Positions 29,926-39,090 of a stretch of 42,364 nucleotides of DNA are shown one piece after another. The translations under genes and the position numbers were made by a program. Numbering within the stretch: position 1 is the first letter of the stretch; each line of letters starts with the position of its first letter. The notes beneath the pieces were generated by a model. That model was not told where the DNA came from. It made no database searches and saw only the letters and a list, made by a program, of their open reading frames with translations. Origin of the DNA: Mycolicibacterium austroafricanum (GTDB lineage: Bacteria; Actinomycetota; Actinomycetes; Mycobacteriales; Mycobacteriaceae); assembly GCF_000612725.1 (NCBI RefSeq), contig NZ_HG964456.1, positions 358,217-400,580 of the forward strand, in the 5' to 3' direction.

Positions 29926-30783
29926 TCAGCCCGCGAACCTCTTGCGGCGGTAGAGGGTACTTACCGCCAACAGGACCAGGCTCACCACGAGGATCGCCGT
30001 CGCCAGCACGTTGATCTGTGGCGGCACCGCGGCCTTCACCGCCGCGTTGACGTAGAGCGGATACGTGACCTCCGCCCCGCTGACGAAGTAGGTGATGATG
30101 AAGTCGTCCAGCGACAGCGCGAACGACAGCATCGCCGCCGCCACGATGCCGGGCACGATCAGCGGCAGCGTCACCTTGAAGAACGTGCGGGCCGGGCCGG
30201 CGCCCAGATCCAGCGACGCGTCCTCCAGCGTCCAGTCGAACCCGCGCACCCGGGCGCGGACCGTCATCGCGATGAAGCTGACCTCGAAAGCGATGTGCGA
30301 CAACAGGATCGTCGTATAACCGGCGGGCCAGCTGAGGTCAAGGAAGAGCGTCAGCAGCGCCGCACCCATCACCACCTCGGGCGCCGTCAGCGGAATCACC
30401 AGGAAGGTGTCGACCGCGCGCTGCCCACGCCAGCGCTGACGCACCAGCGCGATCGCCACCAGGGTGCCCAGCACCAACGCGACCGCCGTCGACACCGCGG
30501 CCACGTTGAGGCTGAGCTTTAGCGCCTCGGTCAGCGGCGGGTACTTGAACGGGTCGAGCCAGTTCTCCAGCGTGAAGCCCTGCCAGGTGTAGTTGAACTT
30601 GCCCGCGGGTTTGTTGAAGGAGAACAGCACGATGACGAAGATCGGCAGGAACAGGTAGAGCAGCACCAGCCCGGCGACCATCTTCAGCGCCAGGTCGCCC
30701 CAATTGGTGCGGCCGCGTACCTTTTTGGGCTTGGGATCGTGTTGGGCGGCGGTGGCGATCGCGGCCCCGGCCTGGGTGGTCAT
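29926..30783 (-). CDS. potC: Polyamine-type ABC transporter permease PotC
   Basis: 285 aa with about six membrane segments. The EAA loop is LEDASLDLGAGPARTFFKVT, followed by LPLIVPGIVAAAMLSFALSL and DDFIITYFVSG, a hallmark of PotC/YdcV-type permeases. Last gene of the operon potA-potD-potB-potC. Its start overlaps the potB stop by 4 bp. Spermidine/putrescine is the usual substrate class, but related systems carry other amines or opines. Confidence 0.9.
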   Translation of the reverse strand: MTTQAGAAIATAAQHDPKPKKVRGRTNWGDLALKMVAGLVLLYLFLPIFVIVLFSFNKPAGKFNYTWQGFTLENWLDPFKYPPLTEALKLSLNVAAVSTAVALVLGTLVAIALVRQRWRGQRAVDTFLVIPLTAPEVVMGAALLTLFLDLSWPAGYTTILLSHIAFEVSFIAMTVRARVRGFDWTLEDASLDLGAGPARTFFKVTLPLIVPGIVAAAMLSFALSLDDFIITYFVSGAEVTYPLYVNAAVKAAVPPQINVLATAILVVSLVLLAVSTLYRRKRFAG

Positions 30784-31655
30784 ACCAAGTCCTCCGTGCC
30801 GAGCGCCCGCGTGTACAGCAACACCCCGATCAGGATCAGCAACATCAAGCCCAGGCTCAGTGCCGCCGCGGCCGGGTAGTCCTTGACGACGAGGAACTGC
30901 TTCTGGATGACGTTGCCGATCATCGTGGTCTGCGTACTACCCAGGTAGTCGGCGTTGATGAAATCGCCGACCGCCGGGATGAACACCAGCATGCTGCCGG
31001 CGAGCACGCCGGGCATCGACAGCGGCAGGATCACCTTGCCGAACGCCCGGGGCGTCGACGAGTACAGATCCTTGGACGCCTCGATCAGGCGCGGGTCGAT
31101 CTTCTCCAGGCTGACGTACAGCGGCAGGATCATGAAAATGATCCAGTTGTAGGTCAGGCCACCGATCACCGCCCAACTGGTGGACAGCAGCCGTCCCTCC
31201 TCGGGGAGCAGTCCGATGGTGCCCAGCGCGCTGACCACCCAGCCCTCGTCGGCCAGGATCGTCTTCCACGCGATGGTGCGGATCAGGAACGTGACGAAGA
31301 ACGGCAGGATCACCAGGCCGAGGATCAGGTTCTTGAACCGGCCTGCCTTGAACGCGATGACGTAGGCCAGCGGAAACGCCAGCAGTAGGCACAGCACCGT
31401 GGCGGCGAACGCGTAGCCGAACGACCGGAAGATCTGCTCGCGGTAGAGGGTGAACGCTTCGGTGTAGTTGCCGAAGTCCCACGCGAACGTCAACGTCGGC
31501 ATGAACACCGAACCTGCGGTCTCCGACAGCGACGTGCGCGCCAGCGAGTAGAACGGCACCACGAAGAAGATCGCGAGATACGCGAGCGCCGGCAGGATCA
31601 TCAGATACGGAGCGACCTTGCTCCGCTGACGACTGCTGGTGGCGACACCTGCCAT
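30780..31655 (-). CDS. potB: Polyamine-type ABC transporter permease PotB
   Basis: 291 aa with six membrane segments. EAA loop: IEASKDLYSSTPRAFGKVIL, then PLSMPGVLAGSMLVFIPAVG and DFINADYLGS, which is typical of PotB. It starts 4 bases after the potD stop and overlaps potC. It pairs with PotC to form the membrane channel. Confidence 0.9.
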   Translation of the reverse strand: MAGVATSSRQRSKVAPYLMILPALAYLAIFFVVPFYSLARTSLSETAGSVFMPTLTFAWDFGNYTEAFTLYREQIFRSFGYAFAATVLCLLLAFPLAYVIAFKAGRFKNLILGLVILPFFVTFLIRTIAWKTILADEGWVVSALGTIGLLPEEGRLLSTSWAVIGGLTYNWIIFMILPLYVSLEKIDPRLIEASKDLYSSTPRAFGKVILPLSMPGVLAGSMLVFIPAVGDFINADYLGSTQTTMIGNVIQKQFLVVKDYPAAAALSLGLMLLILIGVLLYTRALGTEDLV

Positions 31656-31659
31656 CGCG

Positions 31660-32841
31660 TCAGCCGCCGGTGACGGCGGCGTACGCGGTGTTGTACTCCT
31701 GCGTCTGCTCGTCGGTGAGTGCGGCCCAGCCCTTGGACTTCGCCAGGACGTCGGCGGGCGGGTTGATCAGTGGGTTGGCCGCAGCGGCCGGATCGATCTT
31801 CTCCAGTTCCTCGGTCATGTCCGACAGCACCGGAACGTACTGGACGTACGACACCAGCTTCGCGTAATTGGCCCTGTCGTATACGTAGTTGATCCACGCC
31901 TCGGCGGCCTTCTGGTTCTGCGTCGTGTACGGGATCACCATCGTGTCGACGAATGTCGTCGCACCGGACTCCGGAACGATGAACTGCAGATCGGGGTTGT
32001 CCGCCTGAAGCTGGACCACGTCACCCGAATACGCCTGTGCCACGGCGACGTTGCCCGCAGCAAGGTCGTCCGCGTAGTCGTTGCCGGTGAACCTGCGGAT
32101 CTGGCCCTTGTCGTTCTGCTCACGGACCAGATCGACCGCCTTCTGGACCGACTCCATGGAGGGGTTCTCCGGCGAGTTGCCCTGCGAGAGCATGATCATG
32201 CCGAGGCCGTCCTGGGCGTCGGAGAACAGGCTGACCCGGCCCTTGAACGCCGGATCCCACAGGTCGTCGATCGTCTTGATGTCGCGGCCGGTGGCGGCGC
32301 GGTTGTAGGCAAGGCCGACCAGGCCCGACATGTACGGGGCGCTGAACTTGCGGCCCGGGTCGACGCTGGCCTCGAGCAGGTCCGGACGGATGTTCTTCTT
32401 GTTCGGCACACCTTCGTCGCTGATGTCGTTGAGCCAGCCGAGCTGATGCAGCCGCACCGCGAGGAACGACGTCGGAACGGCCAGGTCGGCGCCGATGTCC
32501 TGCTTGCGCGACAACGGCTCCTTGACCTTGGCGAACCACTGCTCGTTGTCGTTGAAGTCCTCTTTGTAGTCGACGGTGATGCCGGAGGCGGTCTGGAATG
32601 CGGCGACGAAACCGTCGGCCATGTACAACGGCCAGTTCGAGATGCGCAGGGTGCCGCTGGCGGGGCCACTGGCCTCCGAGGTGGTGCTCGACGTTCCACT
32701 GTCGGACCCGCACGCCGCCAGGAACGACGAACCGAGGGCCAGGCCCGCGGCGGCTGCGGCGCCGCCACCGATGAACCGGCGGCGGGAGGTCCGGCGCGCG
32801 TTCAGTCGGGCCAACAGTTGCGGGTCGATCTCACGGGACAT
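31660..32841 (-). CDS. potD: Polyamine-type substrate-binding lipoprotein PotD (Tat signal)
   Basis: 393 aa. The N-terminus has a twin-arginine motif SRRRFIGG (residues 19-26), a hydrophobic stretch and a lipobox FLAAC (Cys44), so it is probably exported folded by Tat and lipidated. The mature domain is a PotD-type binding protein (LRISNWPLYMADGFVAAFQT, VDYKEDFNDNEQWFAKVKEP). It would capture the substrate for PotABC. AAAGG about 10 bases upstream is a weak ribosome site. The aromatic pocket residues of PotD cannot be checked without alignment. Confidence 0.9.
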   Translation of the reverse strand: MSREIDPQLLARLNARRTSRRRFIGGGAAAAAGLALGSSFLAACGSDSGTSSTTSEASGPASGTLRISNWPLYMADGFVAAFQTASGITVDYKEDFNDNEQWFAKVKEPLSRKQDIGADLAVPTSFLAVRLHQLGWLNDISDEGVPNKKNIRPDLLEASVDPGRKFSAPYMSGLVGLAYNRAATGRDIKTIDDLWDPAFKGRVSLFSDAQDGLGMIMLSQGNSPENPSMESVQKAVDLVREQNDKGQIRRFTGNDYADDLAAGNVAVAQAYSGDVVQLQADNPDLQFIVPESGATTFVDTMVIPYTTQNQKAAEAWINYVYDRANYAKLVSYVQYVPVLSDMTEELEKIDPAAAANPLINPPADVLAKSKGWAALTDEQTQEYNTAYAAVTGG

Positions 32842-32901
32842 GGCGTGGTGCCTTTCGTCGGCTCCTGGGAGGTGGATGGGGTCGGCAGATCGGGGGATGA
32901 C

Positions 32902-34023
32902 TCAGGAATCGTCGAGCATCTCCTCGAGATCCTCCGTGGTGGGTATGTCGGCGCCGGGCAACACCAGCGACGCCTCGGGGGCCCAGCTGACGAACACCTC
33001 GTCGCCGGGCCGCAGCAGCGGCAGATCCTGTTCGGGGCCGACGTGGGCGATGACGGTGGAGTCGTCCGGGGCGGCCAGTGACAACCGCACCACCGGACCC
33101 TGGAAGGTCAGGTCGGAGACCGTGGCGCGCACGGCGGCGACGTCCCCGGTGGGGGCGTCCATCGAGACCCGGATCCGTTCCGGTCGCACCATCAACGTGG
33201 CGTGCCCGCCCGGTTCGATCGTGGTCTCGCCCGGACGTGCCTTCAGTGTCGAACCGAGCACGTCGACCTCGACGAAGTCGCGATTGGCGCGGCCGGTCTG
33301 GCGGCCGGCCCACAGGTTGGCCTGCCCGATGAAGCTGGCGACGAACACGGTGGCCGGCCGGTCGTAGATCTCGGTCGGCGTGCCGATCTGCTCGACATTG
33401 CCCGCATTCATGACCGCGATGCGGTCACTCATCGTCAGCGCTTCCTCCTGATCGTGGGTCACGTAGATGAACGTGATCCCGACCTCGCGCTGGATGCGCT
33501 TGAGCTCGAACTGCATGACGTGGCGCAGCTTGAGGTCCAGCGCGCCCAGCGGCTCGTCGAGCAGCAGCGCGCTCGGGTAGTTGACCAGCGCACGAGCCAG
33601 CGCCACCCGCTGCTGCTGGCCGCCGGACAGCTGCGCGGGTTTGCGTTCGGCGAAGTCCGTCAGCCGCACGATTTCCAGCAGTTCGTCGACACGCTTGCGG
33701 ATCTCGCCTTTGCCCAGCTTCTTGCTGCGCGGCCCGTAGGCGACGTTGTCCCAGACCGTCATGTGCGGGAACAGTGCGTAGTGCTGGAACACCGTGTTGA
33801 CGTTGCGCTTGTTCGGCGGGGTCCTCGAGACATCCGCACCCTCGAGGCGGATCGCCCCTTCGGTGGGGGTCTCGAAACCCGCGATCATCCGCAGCGTGGT
33901 CGTCTTTCCGCATCCGGACGGGCCGAGCATGGAGAAGAACTCTCCCGACGCGATGGAGAAGTCGGCGTCGGCGACGGCGACGTAGTCGCCGAAGCTCTTC
34001 GTGACATGGTCGATCTCGATCAC
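32902..34023 (-). CDS. potA: Polyamine-type ABC transporter ATP-binding protein PotA
   Basis: 373 aa. Walker A GPSGCGKTT (residues 34-42), signature LSGGQQQRVALARAL, Walker B LLLDEPLGALD and H-loop VTHDQEEAL are intact, followed by a C-terminal TOBE-type domain. First gene of the operon. GTG start at 34023 is chosen; AAGGGCGG just upstream is a suitable ribosome site and VIEIDHVTKSFGDY is a normal PotA start, though the frame is open a little further upstream. Confidence 0.92.
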   Translation of the reverse strand: MIEIDHVTKSFGDYVAVADADFSIASGEFFSMLGPSGCGKTTTLRMIAGFETPTEGAIRLEGADVSRTPPNKRNVNTVFQHYALFPHMTVWDNVAYGPRSKKLGKGEIRKRVDELLEIVRLTDFAERKPAQLSGGQQQRVALARALVNYPSALLLDEPLGALDLKLRHVMQFELKRIQREVGITFIYVTHDQEEALTMSDRIAVMNAGNVEQIGTPTEIYDRPATVFVASFIGQANLWAGRQTGRANRDFVEVDVLGSTLKARPGETTIEPGGHATLMVRPERIRVSMDAPTGDVAAVRATVSDLTFQGPVVRLSLAAPDDSTVIAHVGPEQDLPLLRPGDEVFVSWAPEASLVLPGADIPTTEDLEEMLDDS

Positions 34024-34378
34024 CGGACCGCCCTTGGTGCGAGCAGCCGCCGATCCCTGTGCGCCCTCCGCCTGTTCAGCAGCGGTATGTGTGCCGGTCA
34101 GTGCAGGTCCTCCTCTGGTACAGCCGTCGTGGCCGTGGATAAACCTTCGCGGATAGAACGGACCTTCGCAAGCGATTCCGCAACGAATTTACATTTCCAC
34201 AATGGAATCCTTCGTTTGACCCGCCTTCAGGCGAGAGAATCCGCGTGCGGAGCCGCGATCGTGTGATGCGTGACCAAGCCTGGCCGGCAGCGCTGTCGTC
34301 GTCGAGTTGAGTCTCGCAGCTCAACGTCACGGTTCGGCACCGTTTACCGCCACGATCCAGCGGGGTAGTCGAACACTC
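34024..34378. other. Non-coding interval between potA and the SRPBCC gene
   Basis: This 355-bp stretch has no supported gene; a possible 14-codon frame at 34266 looks random. It should contain the potABCD promoter on the minus strand and the promoter of the plus-strand gene. The part around 34140-34215 is clearly AT-richer than its surroundings and includes a 13-bp palindrome. No antitoxin-like small gene was found here. Confidence 0.6.
34195..34207. promoter_or_regulatory. Palindrome TTCCA-CAA-TGGAA upstream of the pot operon
   Basis: Five-bp arms around CAA in the AT-rich part of the gap, 172 bp upstream of the potA GTG. Possible regulator site; no regulator gene is adjacent, so it may be chance. 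Confidence 0.3.
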
Positions 34379-34810
34379 ATGGCGACAGTCGATGTTTCCG
34401 TGACGTCCGATCTGACTCCCGAACGCGCCTGGGTGCTGGCGTCCGACCTCAAGCGTTTCGACGAGTGGTTGACGATCTTCGGCGGATGGAAGAGCGCAGT
34501 GCCCTCGGAGATCGACGTCGACACTCAGGTGGCGTCGCTGATCAAGGTCAAGGGCTTCCGCAACGTCATCCACTGGCGGGTCACCCGCTACGACGAGCCC
34601 AAGGAGATCGAGCTGGTCGGCACCGGCCGGGGCGGCGTCTGCATCGCACTGTCACTTCGGGTCGAACCCGCGGAAAGCGGCGGTTCGTCGTTCAGCGTGT
34701 GCGCCGACCTGTTCGGCGGGCTGCTGTCCACCCCGGTCGGGCACGTCGTCGCCAAGGTCATCAAAGGCGATGTCTACCGCTCGGTGTGCAACCTCGCCGA
34801 GCTGCGCTGA
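34379..34810 (+). CDS. SRPBCC-family protein, Rv0910-toxin-like
   Basis: 143 aa, full-length SRPBCC/START-like fold. The pattern MATVDVSVTSDLTPERAW, RFDEWLTIFGGWKS, IKVKGFRNVIHWRVTRYDEP and GGLLSTPVGHVVAKVIKGDV matches what I recall of Rv0910, described as the toxin of the Rv0909-Rv0910 module. No Rv0909-like antitoxin frame is found in the flanking ~350 bp upstream or before the next gene. The protein may therefore be a non-toxic relative that binds a hydrophobic ligand. Family firm; toxicity unproven here. Confidence 0.8.
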   Translation: MATVDVSVTSDLTPERAWVLASDLKRFDEWLTIFGGWKSAVPSEIDVDTQVASLIKVKGFRNVIHWRVTRYDEPKEIELVGTGRGGVCIALSLRVEPAESGGSSFSVCADLFGGLLSTPVGHVVAKVIKGDVYRSVCNLAELR

Positions 34811-34876
34811 CGCCGTCAGGGCGATCTGGACGGGCTCCTCAACGCGGCTCGTACCTCGCCGCTTGATCGTCGCCCG

Positions 34877-36347
34877 TCAGCCCCACTCGTGGTTCATCGC
34901 CTGGGATTCGAGCCGCGCTTCCGCGGATTTCGCCGAGCGTGGATGGGACACGGCGATGAGCGCCATCGCCAGGAACGCCGTCACCGCTCCGCCCAGGAAG
35001 ATCGCCGTGAAGCTGCTTTCGCTCGGCGCGCCCGCCGCGGTGGTCCGACCGATCAGCACGGCGACCACCGCGGCCGCGGTCGAACTCCCGACGGTGCGGG
35101 CGATCGCGTTCATGCTCGTGGCCACGCCGGTCTCGCCCGGCTCGCTGTCGCCGACCACCAGCGCGGGTAACGCACCGTAGCCGAGGCTGATGTAGGCGTT
35201 GGCCAGGATGCTGGCCGTGACGACCTGCCACGGCGCCGAATGCGCGAACGCGATGAACAGGAAGCCGGCGATCCCCGCCAGTGCCGCGACCACCAGCACC
35301 GGCCTGGCCCCGAACCGGTCGATGAACCGTCCGCTGACCAGCGCGATCAGAAACCCCGCCAACGCACCGGGGAGCAGATACACCACGCTCGCCTCGAGCA
35401 CGGTCGCGCCGAAGCCGTAACCGGCGGTGTCACGGTCGATCTGGACGAACTGCGTGAGCCCCAGGAAAGCGAAATACAGCCCCATCCCGACGAACACCGT
35501 CGCGAGGTTGGTGAACAGCATGGACCGCCGCGCCAGCATCCGCGTCGACACCAGCGGGCGCGCGGCCCGACGCTCCCAGAACCACCACGCGATCAGTACG
35601 GCCACCCCACCGCCCGCGCTGCCGACCGTGCGCGGTGAGCCCCAGCCCCAGCTGTCGGCCTGGGTGATGGCCAGCAACACCGATGTCAGCCCCACCGCCA
35701 GACCGGCCGCGCCGAGCCAGTCGATGGATCCCGACGCGCTGCGTCTGCGGTCGGGCACCAGGGTGACGACGATCGCGATGACCAGCAGGGTGAACACGGT
35801 GGTCAGCCAGAACACCCGGTGATAGCCGGCGTCGCCGTTCATCAGCAGGCCCACCACGACCAGCCCGGTGCCGCCACCGAAGCCGAGCGTTCCGGACAGC
35901 ACCGCCATCGCCGACACCATCCGCTCGGGGGGTAGTTCTTCGCGCAGAATCGCGATGCAGATCGGGTACAGCGCGAACGACGCGGCCTGCAGGACCCGGG
36001 CGACGATCAGCAGAGCCAGCGACGACGTCGCCGCGGCCAGCACCGAACCGGCCAGCACGACCGCGAGCACGCCCAGCAGCACCCGCTTCTTGCGGTACAG
36101 GTCGGCGATCCGGCCGATGAGCGGTGTCGCCGCCGCGGCGGCAAGCAGATTGGCGGTGACGGCCCAACTGACCGCCACCATGGAGGCGTCGAGCTGTTCG
36201 GCGATCACGCCGAGCACCGGCACCACCGCGGTCTTGCAGGACGGCGACGGTGAGCACGACCACGCTGAGTCCCGCGATGAGCAGACGCGGCCGCCTGACC
36301 GGGGCGTCGACCGCAGCGCCGGGGATGCCGGTGCTGGTCTGGGGCAC
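34877..36347 (-). pseudogene. MFS transporter with a one-base frameshift after the first membrane helix
   Basis: The N-terminus starts at GTG 36347, preceded by GGAG at 5 bases, and reads through RPRLLIAGLSVVVLTVAVLQ, the first membrane helix. The frame then breaks near 36234-36235, where the minus strand reads CTGCAAGACC. Removing one A gives LQTAVVPVLGVIAEQLDAS and joins directly to the remaining ~449-codon MFS frame (VSWAVTANLLAAAAATPLIGR region to the end). The intact protein would be ~490 aa of a drug-efflux-like MFS family. Translation could restart at GTG 36226 but would lack helix 1. It is either a recent pseudogene or a sequence error. It lies 39 bp behind the S58 peptidase gene on the same strand. 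Confidence 0.78.
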
Positions 36348-36352
36348 GTCCG

Positions 36353-36356
36353 CTCC
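36353..36356 (-). promoter_or_regulatory. Ribosome binding site of the MFS gene
   Basis: On the minus strand GGAG lies 5 bases before GTG 36347. It marks the original start and shows that the frameshift is inside the coding part. Confidence 0.55.
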
Positions 36357-36386
36357 GTTCGTTAGCCGATCTTCATGCCTTGCCGA

Positions 36387-37625
36387 TTATGGCCTTCGGC
36401 TCAGCAGTGCGGGCAACCGGTCGAGCGGCAGCCGCGGCGAGCGGTGGCCGTCGCGACCCACCATGTCGGTGTTGACCACCAGCGCGTTGAGGACCGCCTC
36501 CTCGACGCACTGCACCACAGCGGCGTACAGGTCGTCCATCCGGCCCCACGGCAGGAACGTGATCGACCCGAGCTCGTCGTCACCGACCGGCCCGAGCGGG
36601 AATGTGCTCGCCAGATCGGGGACCTCCGCGGTGGAGAAGGCCAGGAAGATGTCGCCGGAGAAGTGGCTTCCGGTGGTGCCGGTCCTGGCCAACCCCAGCG
36701 GAACCCTGCGTGCGAGGGCCTTGCACTGCCCGGGCAGCAGCGGTGCGTCCGTGGCCACGACCGCGATGACGGATCCGGCGCCGGGTGGGGGTGCGGCCGC
36801 GAGATCGCGGGCGAACCAGTCACCGTCGAGCGGGTTGTCGTCCATCAGCTGCGGGCCGATGTGGCTGCCCGCAATGGTCAGCTCCGCGCGGGAACCGAAG
36901 TTGGCCTGGACGAACGCGGCGACGGTGTACGTGCGCCGCCCGTAGGGAACCAGCCGCGAGGCGGTGCCGTTGCCGCCCTTGAACTCGTAACAATTCATGC
37001 CGGTGCCGCCGCCGACCGAGCCTTCGGCGACGGGCCCTGCGGTGGCGGCGTCGAGTGCGGCCTCGACGTGCTCGGGACGGACATGCCCGCCGTTGATGTC
37101 GTTGAGGTAGCCGTCCCACGTCTCGGCGCACACCGGCAGCAGCCACTGACGGGCCAGCCGCGGCGCGACTCGATTGGCCCACCGCACCACGCCGGTGTGG
37201 CAGGCGCCGACGGCGTGCGTATTCGACAGCACCACAGGCAGGTTGAACGACCCCACCTCGTCGATCCAGGTGGTGCCGGTCATCTCACCGTTGCCGTTGA
37301 GCGAATACCAGCCCGCGGCGCAAGGTTGTCCGACACCGGACCGTCCCCGCGGCAGGATCGCGGTCACACCGGTCCGGATCGGCCCCTGCCCGACGATCAG
37401 CGGCCCGTCGCCGTCGATCAACGTCGTCACCCCGATCTGCACGCGGGCGACGTCGGTCAGCGCGTTGAGCGGTCCGGGTTGCCCGGAGAACCCGATGCCC
37501 GCGCCGCGTGCTCGCGGCCGTCCGTCGGGGGTGTGGGTGGCGAGGTTGGTGGCGGTCACTCGATGAATCATCGTCAGCGCGGCCGGCCTGGTCGAGCCGA
37601 AACCGGGCATGGTCGAATAGGTCAT
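36387..37625 (-). CDS. P1/S58 family aminopeptidase (DmpA-like)
   Basis: 412 aa from ATG 37625, or 394 from ATG 37571. The family matures by self-cleavage before a Ser that becomes the N-terminal nucleophile of the beta chain: here Gly-Ser in GAGSVIAVVATDAPLLPGQC, Ser285 counted from 37625. Other family blocks are RARGAGIGFSGQPGPLNALTDV (quoted in part: GFSGQPGPLNALTDV), GWYSLNGNGEMTGT and SVGGGTGMNCYEFKGG. It removes N-terminal amino acids, in some members D- or beta-residues. The first ATG overlaps the start of the divergent permease gene, so 37571 (MIHRVTATN) may be the true start. Confidence 0.88.
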   Translation of the reverse strand: MTYSTMPGFGSTRPAALTMIHRVTATNLATHTPDGRPRARGAGIGFSGQPGPLNALTDVARVQIGVTTLIDGDGPLIVGQGPIRTGVTAILPRGRSGVGQPCAAGWYSLNGNGEMTGTTWIDEVGSFNLPVVLSNTHAVGACHTGVVRWANRVAPRLARQWLLPVCAETWDGYLNDINGGHVRPEHVEAALDAATAGPVAEGSVGGGTGMNCYEFKGGNGTASRLVPYGRRTYTVAAFVQANFGSRAELTIAGSHIGPQLMDDNPLDGDWFARDLAAAPPPGAGSVIAVVATDAPLLPGQCKALARRVPLGLARTGTTGSHFSGDIFLAFSTAEVPDLASTFPLGPVGDDELGSITFLPWGRMDDLYAAVVQCVEEAVLNALVVNTDMVGRDGHRSPRLPLDRLPALLSRRP

Positions 37626-39015
37626 GCCACAAACCTCGCCTGGGTCGACGACCGGCGCGCTGACCGGGGAGGTGTTCAGCGGACACCAGCCGTCCGGCGT
37701 GGGCGACCTGTCGGTCGAGACGCACGGCATCGCGCCGATCTCCGGTGACCACCGTTACGGCAGTCCCGGTCGGCTGTTCACGGTGTGGTTCGCCCCGCAG
37801 GTGAACATGTCGGGCGTGTTCACCGGCACGTTGGCGATCGTGTTGGGTCTCGGCTTCTGGCTGGGCCTGTTGGCGATGGTGATCGGTACCGTGCTCGGCT
37901 CACTCGTGGTGGGTTACCTGTCGACGTGGGGGCCGCGCACGGGCACTGGCCAGCTGCCGAACGCACGCATGGCCTTCGGCGGTACCGTCGTCGTTCCTGC
38001 TGCGCTGCAATGGCTTTCGTCGATCGCGTGGGACGCGCTGGTCGGCTTGTTCGGTGGCGAGGCGCTGTCGGTGCTGCTCGGCATCCCGTTCTGGGTCGCG
38101 GTGTTGATCGTGCTCGGGGTGCAGGGCGTGGTCGGATTCTTCGGCTACGAGTTGATCCACCGCCTGCAGGCGGTGCTGACGGTGGTCCTGTTCGTCACAT
38201 TCCTGGTGTTCACCGCCAAGCTCGTCGCCGGCCACGAGATCGTGGTGCCCGCCGCGGTTTCCGGGCCGGACCTGGTGGGCGCCTTCGTCCTCGAGGTCAC
38301 GATCGCCTTCAGCCTGGCCATCTCCTGGGCCACCTACGCCGCCGACTTCAGCCGCTACCTGCCCGCCGACGTGTCACCGGTGCGCGTGTTCGGCTTCAGC
38401 ACCGCAGGTCTCGCGCTCGGCTACGTCTTCGTCCAGGGGGTGGGTATCGCCGCGGCGGGCGTCGTCGGTGAGCACACGGTCGAGGGCGTCCGGTCGGTGA
38501 TGGGCGGAGGACTGCTGGGCGGCCTGGCGCTGCTGGTGATCGCCGTCGCCTCCATCGGTTCCGGGGTGATGAACGACTACAGCGGCTCGCTGGCGCTGCA
38601 GACCCTCGGAGTCAGGGTGCGCCGCCCGGTGTCGGCGGTGATCGTCACCGTGCTGGCGTTCGCGCTCATCCTGTGGCTGCACGCGGCGGACACCGCGACG
38701 CGCTTCACCGATGTGCTGCTGCTGGTCAGCTACTGGATCCCCGCGTTCGTCGCCGTGGTCGTCGTCGACTGGTGGCGGCGCGCCGAGGGACGCCCGACGG
38801 TGGACCCGGCCGCCGAGGTGACCGGCCGGCGTGACGCGGTGGTCGCGCTCGTCGTCTTCGTCGTCTCCTACCTCGCGGCCATCCCGTTCATGAACACGTC
38901 GCTGATCCAGGGTCCGGTCGCCATGGCCTGGCACGGCGCCGACATCGCCTACTTCGTCAACCTGGCGGTGGCCGCGGTGCTCTACGGCGGCTACCGCCTG
39001 ATGTCGCGCGATTAG
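37624..39015 (+). CDS. NCS1-family purine/cytosine permease-like transporter
   Basis: 463 aa with about twelve membrane segments. N-terminal VETHGIAPISGDHRYGSPGR then LFTVWFAPQVNMSGVFTG are typical of NCS1 cytosine/allantoin/purine permeases, as is SWATYAADFSRYLPADVSPV. It probably imports a nucleobase or related heterocycle by cation symport. ATG 37624 shares a CATG with the opposite-strand start at 37625; GTG 37696 (VGDLSVETHGI) is a possible later start. Adjacent S58 peptidase could release an amide product related to the cargo, but that is speculation. Confidence 0.88.
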   Translation: MPQTSPGSTTGALTGEVFSGHQPSGVGDLSVETHGIAPISGDHRYGSPGRLFTVWFAPQVNMSGVFTGTLAIVLGLGFWLGLLAMVIGTVLGSLVVGYLSTWGPRTGTGQLPNARMAFGGTVVVPAALQWLSSIAWDALVGLFGGEALSVLLGIPFWVAVLIVLGVQGVVGFFGYELIHRLQAVLTVVLFVTFLVFTAKLVAGHEIVVPAAVSGPDLVGAFVLEVTIAFSLAISWATYAADFSRYLPADVSPVRVFGFSTAGLALGYVFVQGVGIAAAGVVGEHTVEGVRSVMGGGLLGGLALLVIAVASIGSGVMNDYSGSLALQTLGVRVRRPVSAVIVTVLAFALILWLHAADTATRFTDVLLLVSYWIPAFVAVVVVDWWRRAEGRPTVDPAAEVTGRRDAVVALVVFVVSYLAAIPFMNTSLIQGPVAMAWHGADIAYFVNLAVAAVLYGGYRLMSRD

Positions 39016-39077
39016 CCGATTCACGGCGGCGGCATCGGGGTACTGATCGTGATGCGAGTGGCGCCGGTGCCGCGCGC

Positions 39078-39085
39078 AGAGAGGA
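39078..39085 (+). promoter_or_regulatory. Ribosome binding site of tspO
   Basis: AGAGAGGA ends 5 bases before the ATG at 39091 and selects this start over the in-frame ATG at 39052 and its upstream neighbours. Confidence 0.65.
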
Positions 39086-39090
39086 TCAGA

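Noticed and set aside
31639..33081. Plus-strand open frame of 480 codons
   Set aside because: Antisense to potD and the end of potA; the translation is a low-complexity shadow.
34266..34310. Small frame (14 codons) as a missing antitoxin
   Set aside because: The peptide is Ser/Ala-rich, far too short and unlike an antitoxin; no ribosome site.
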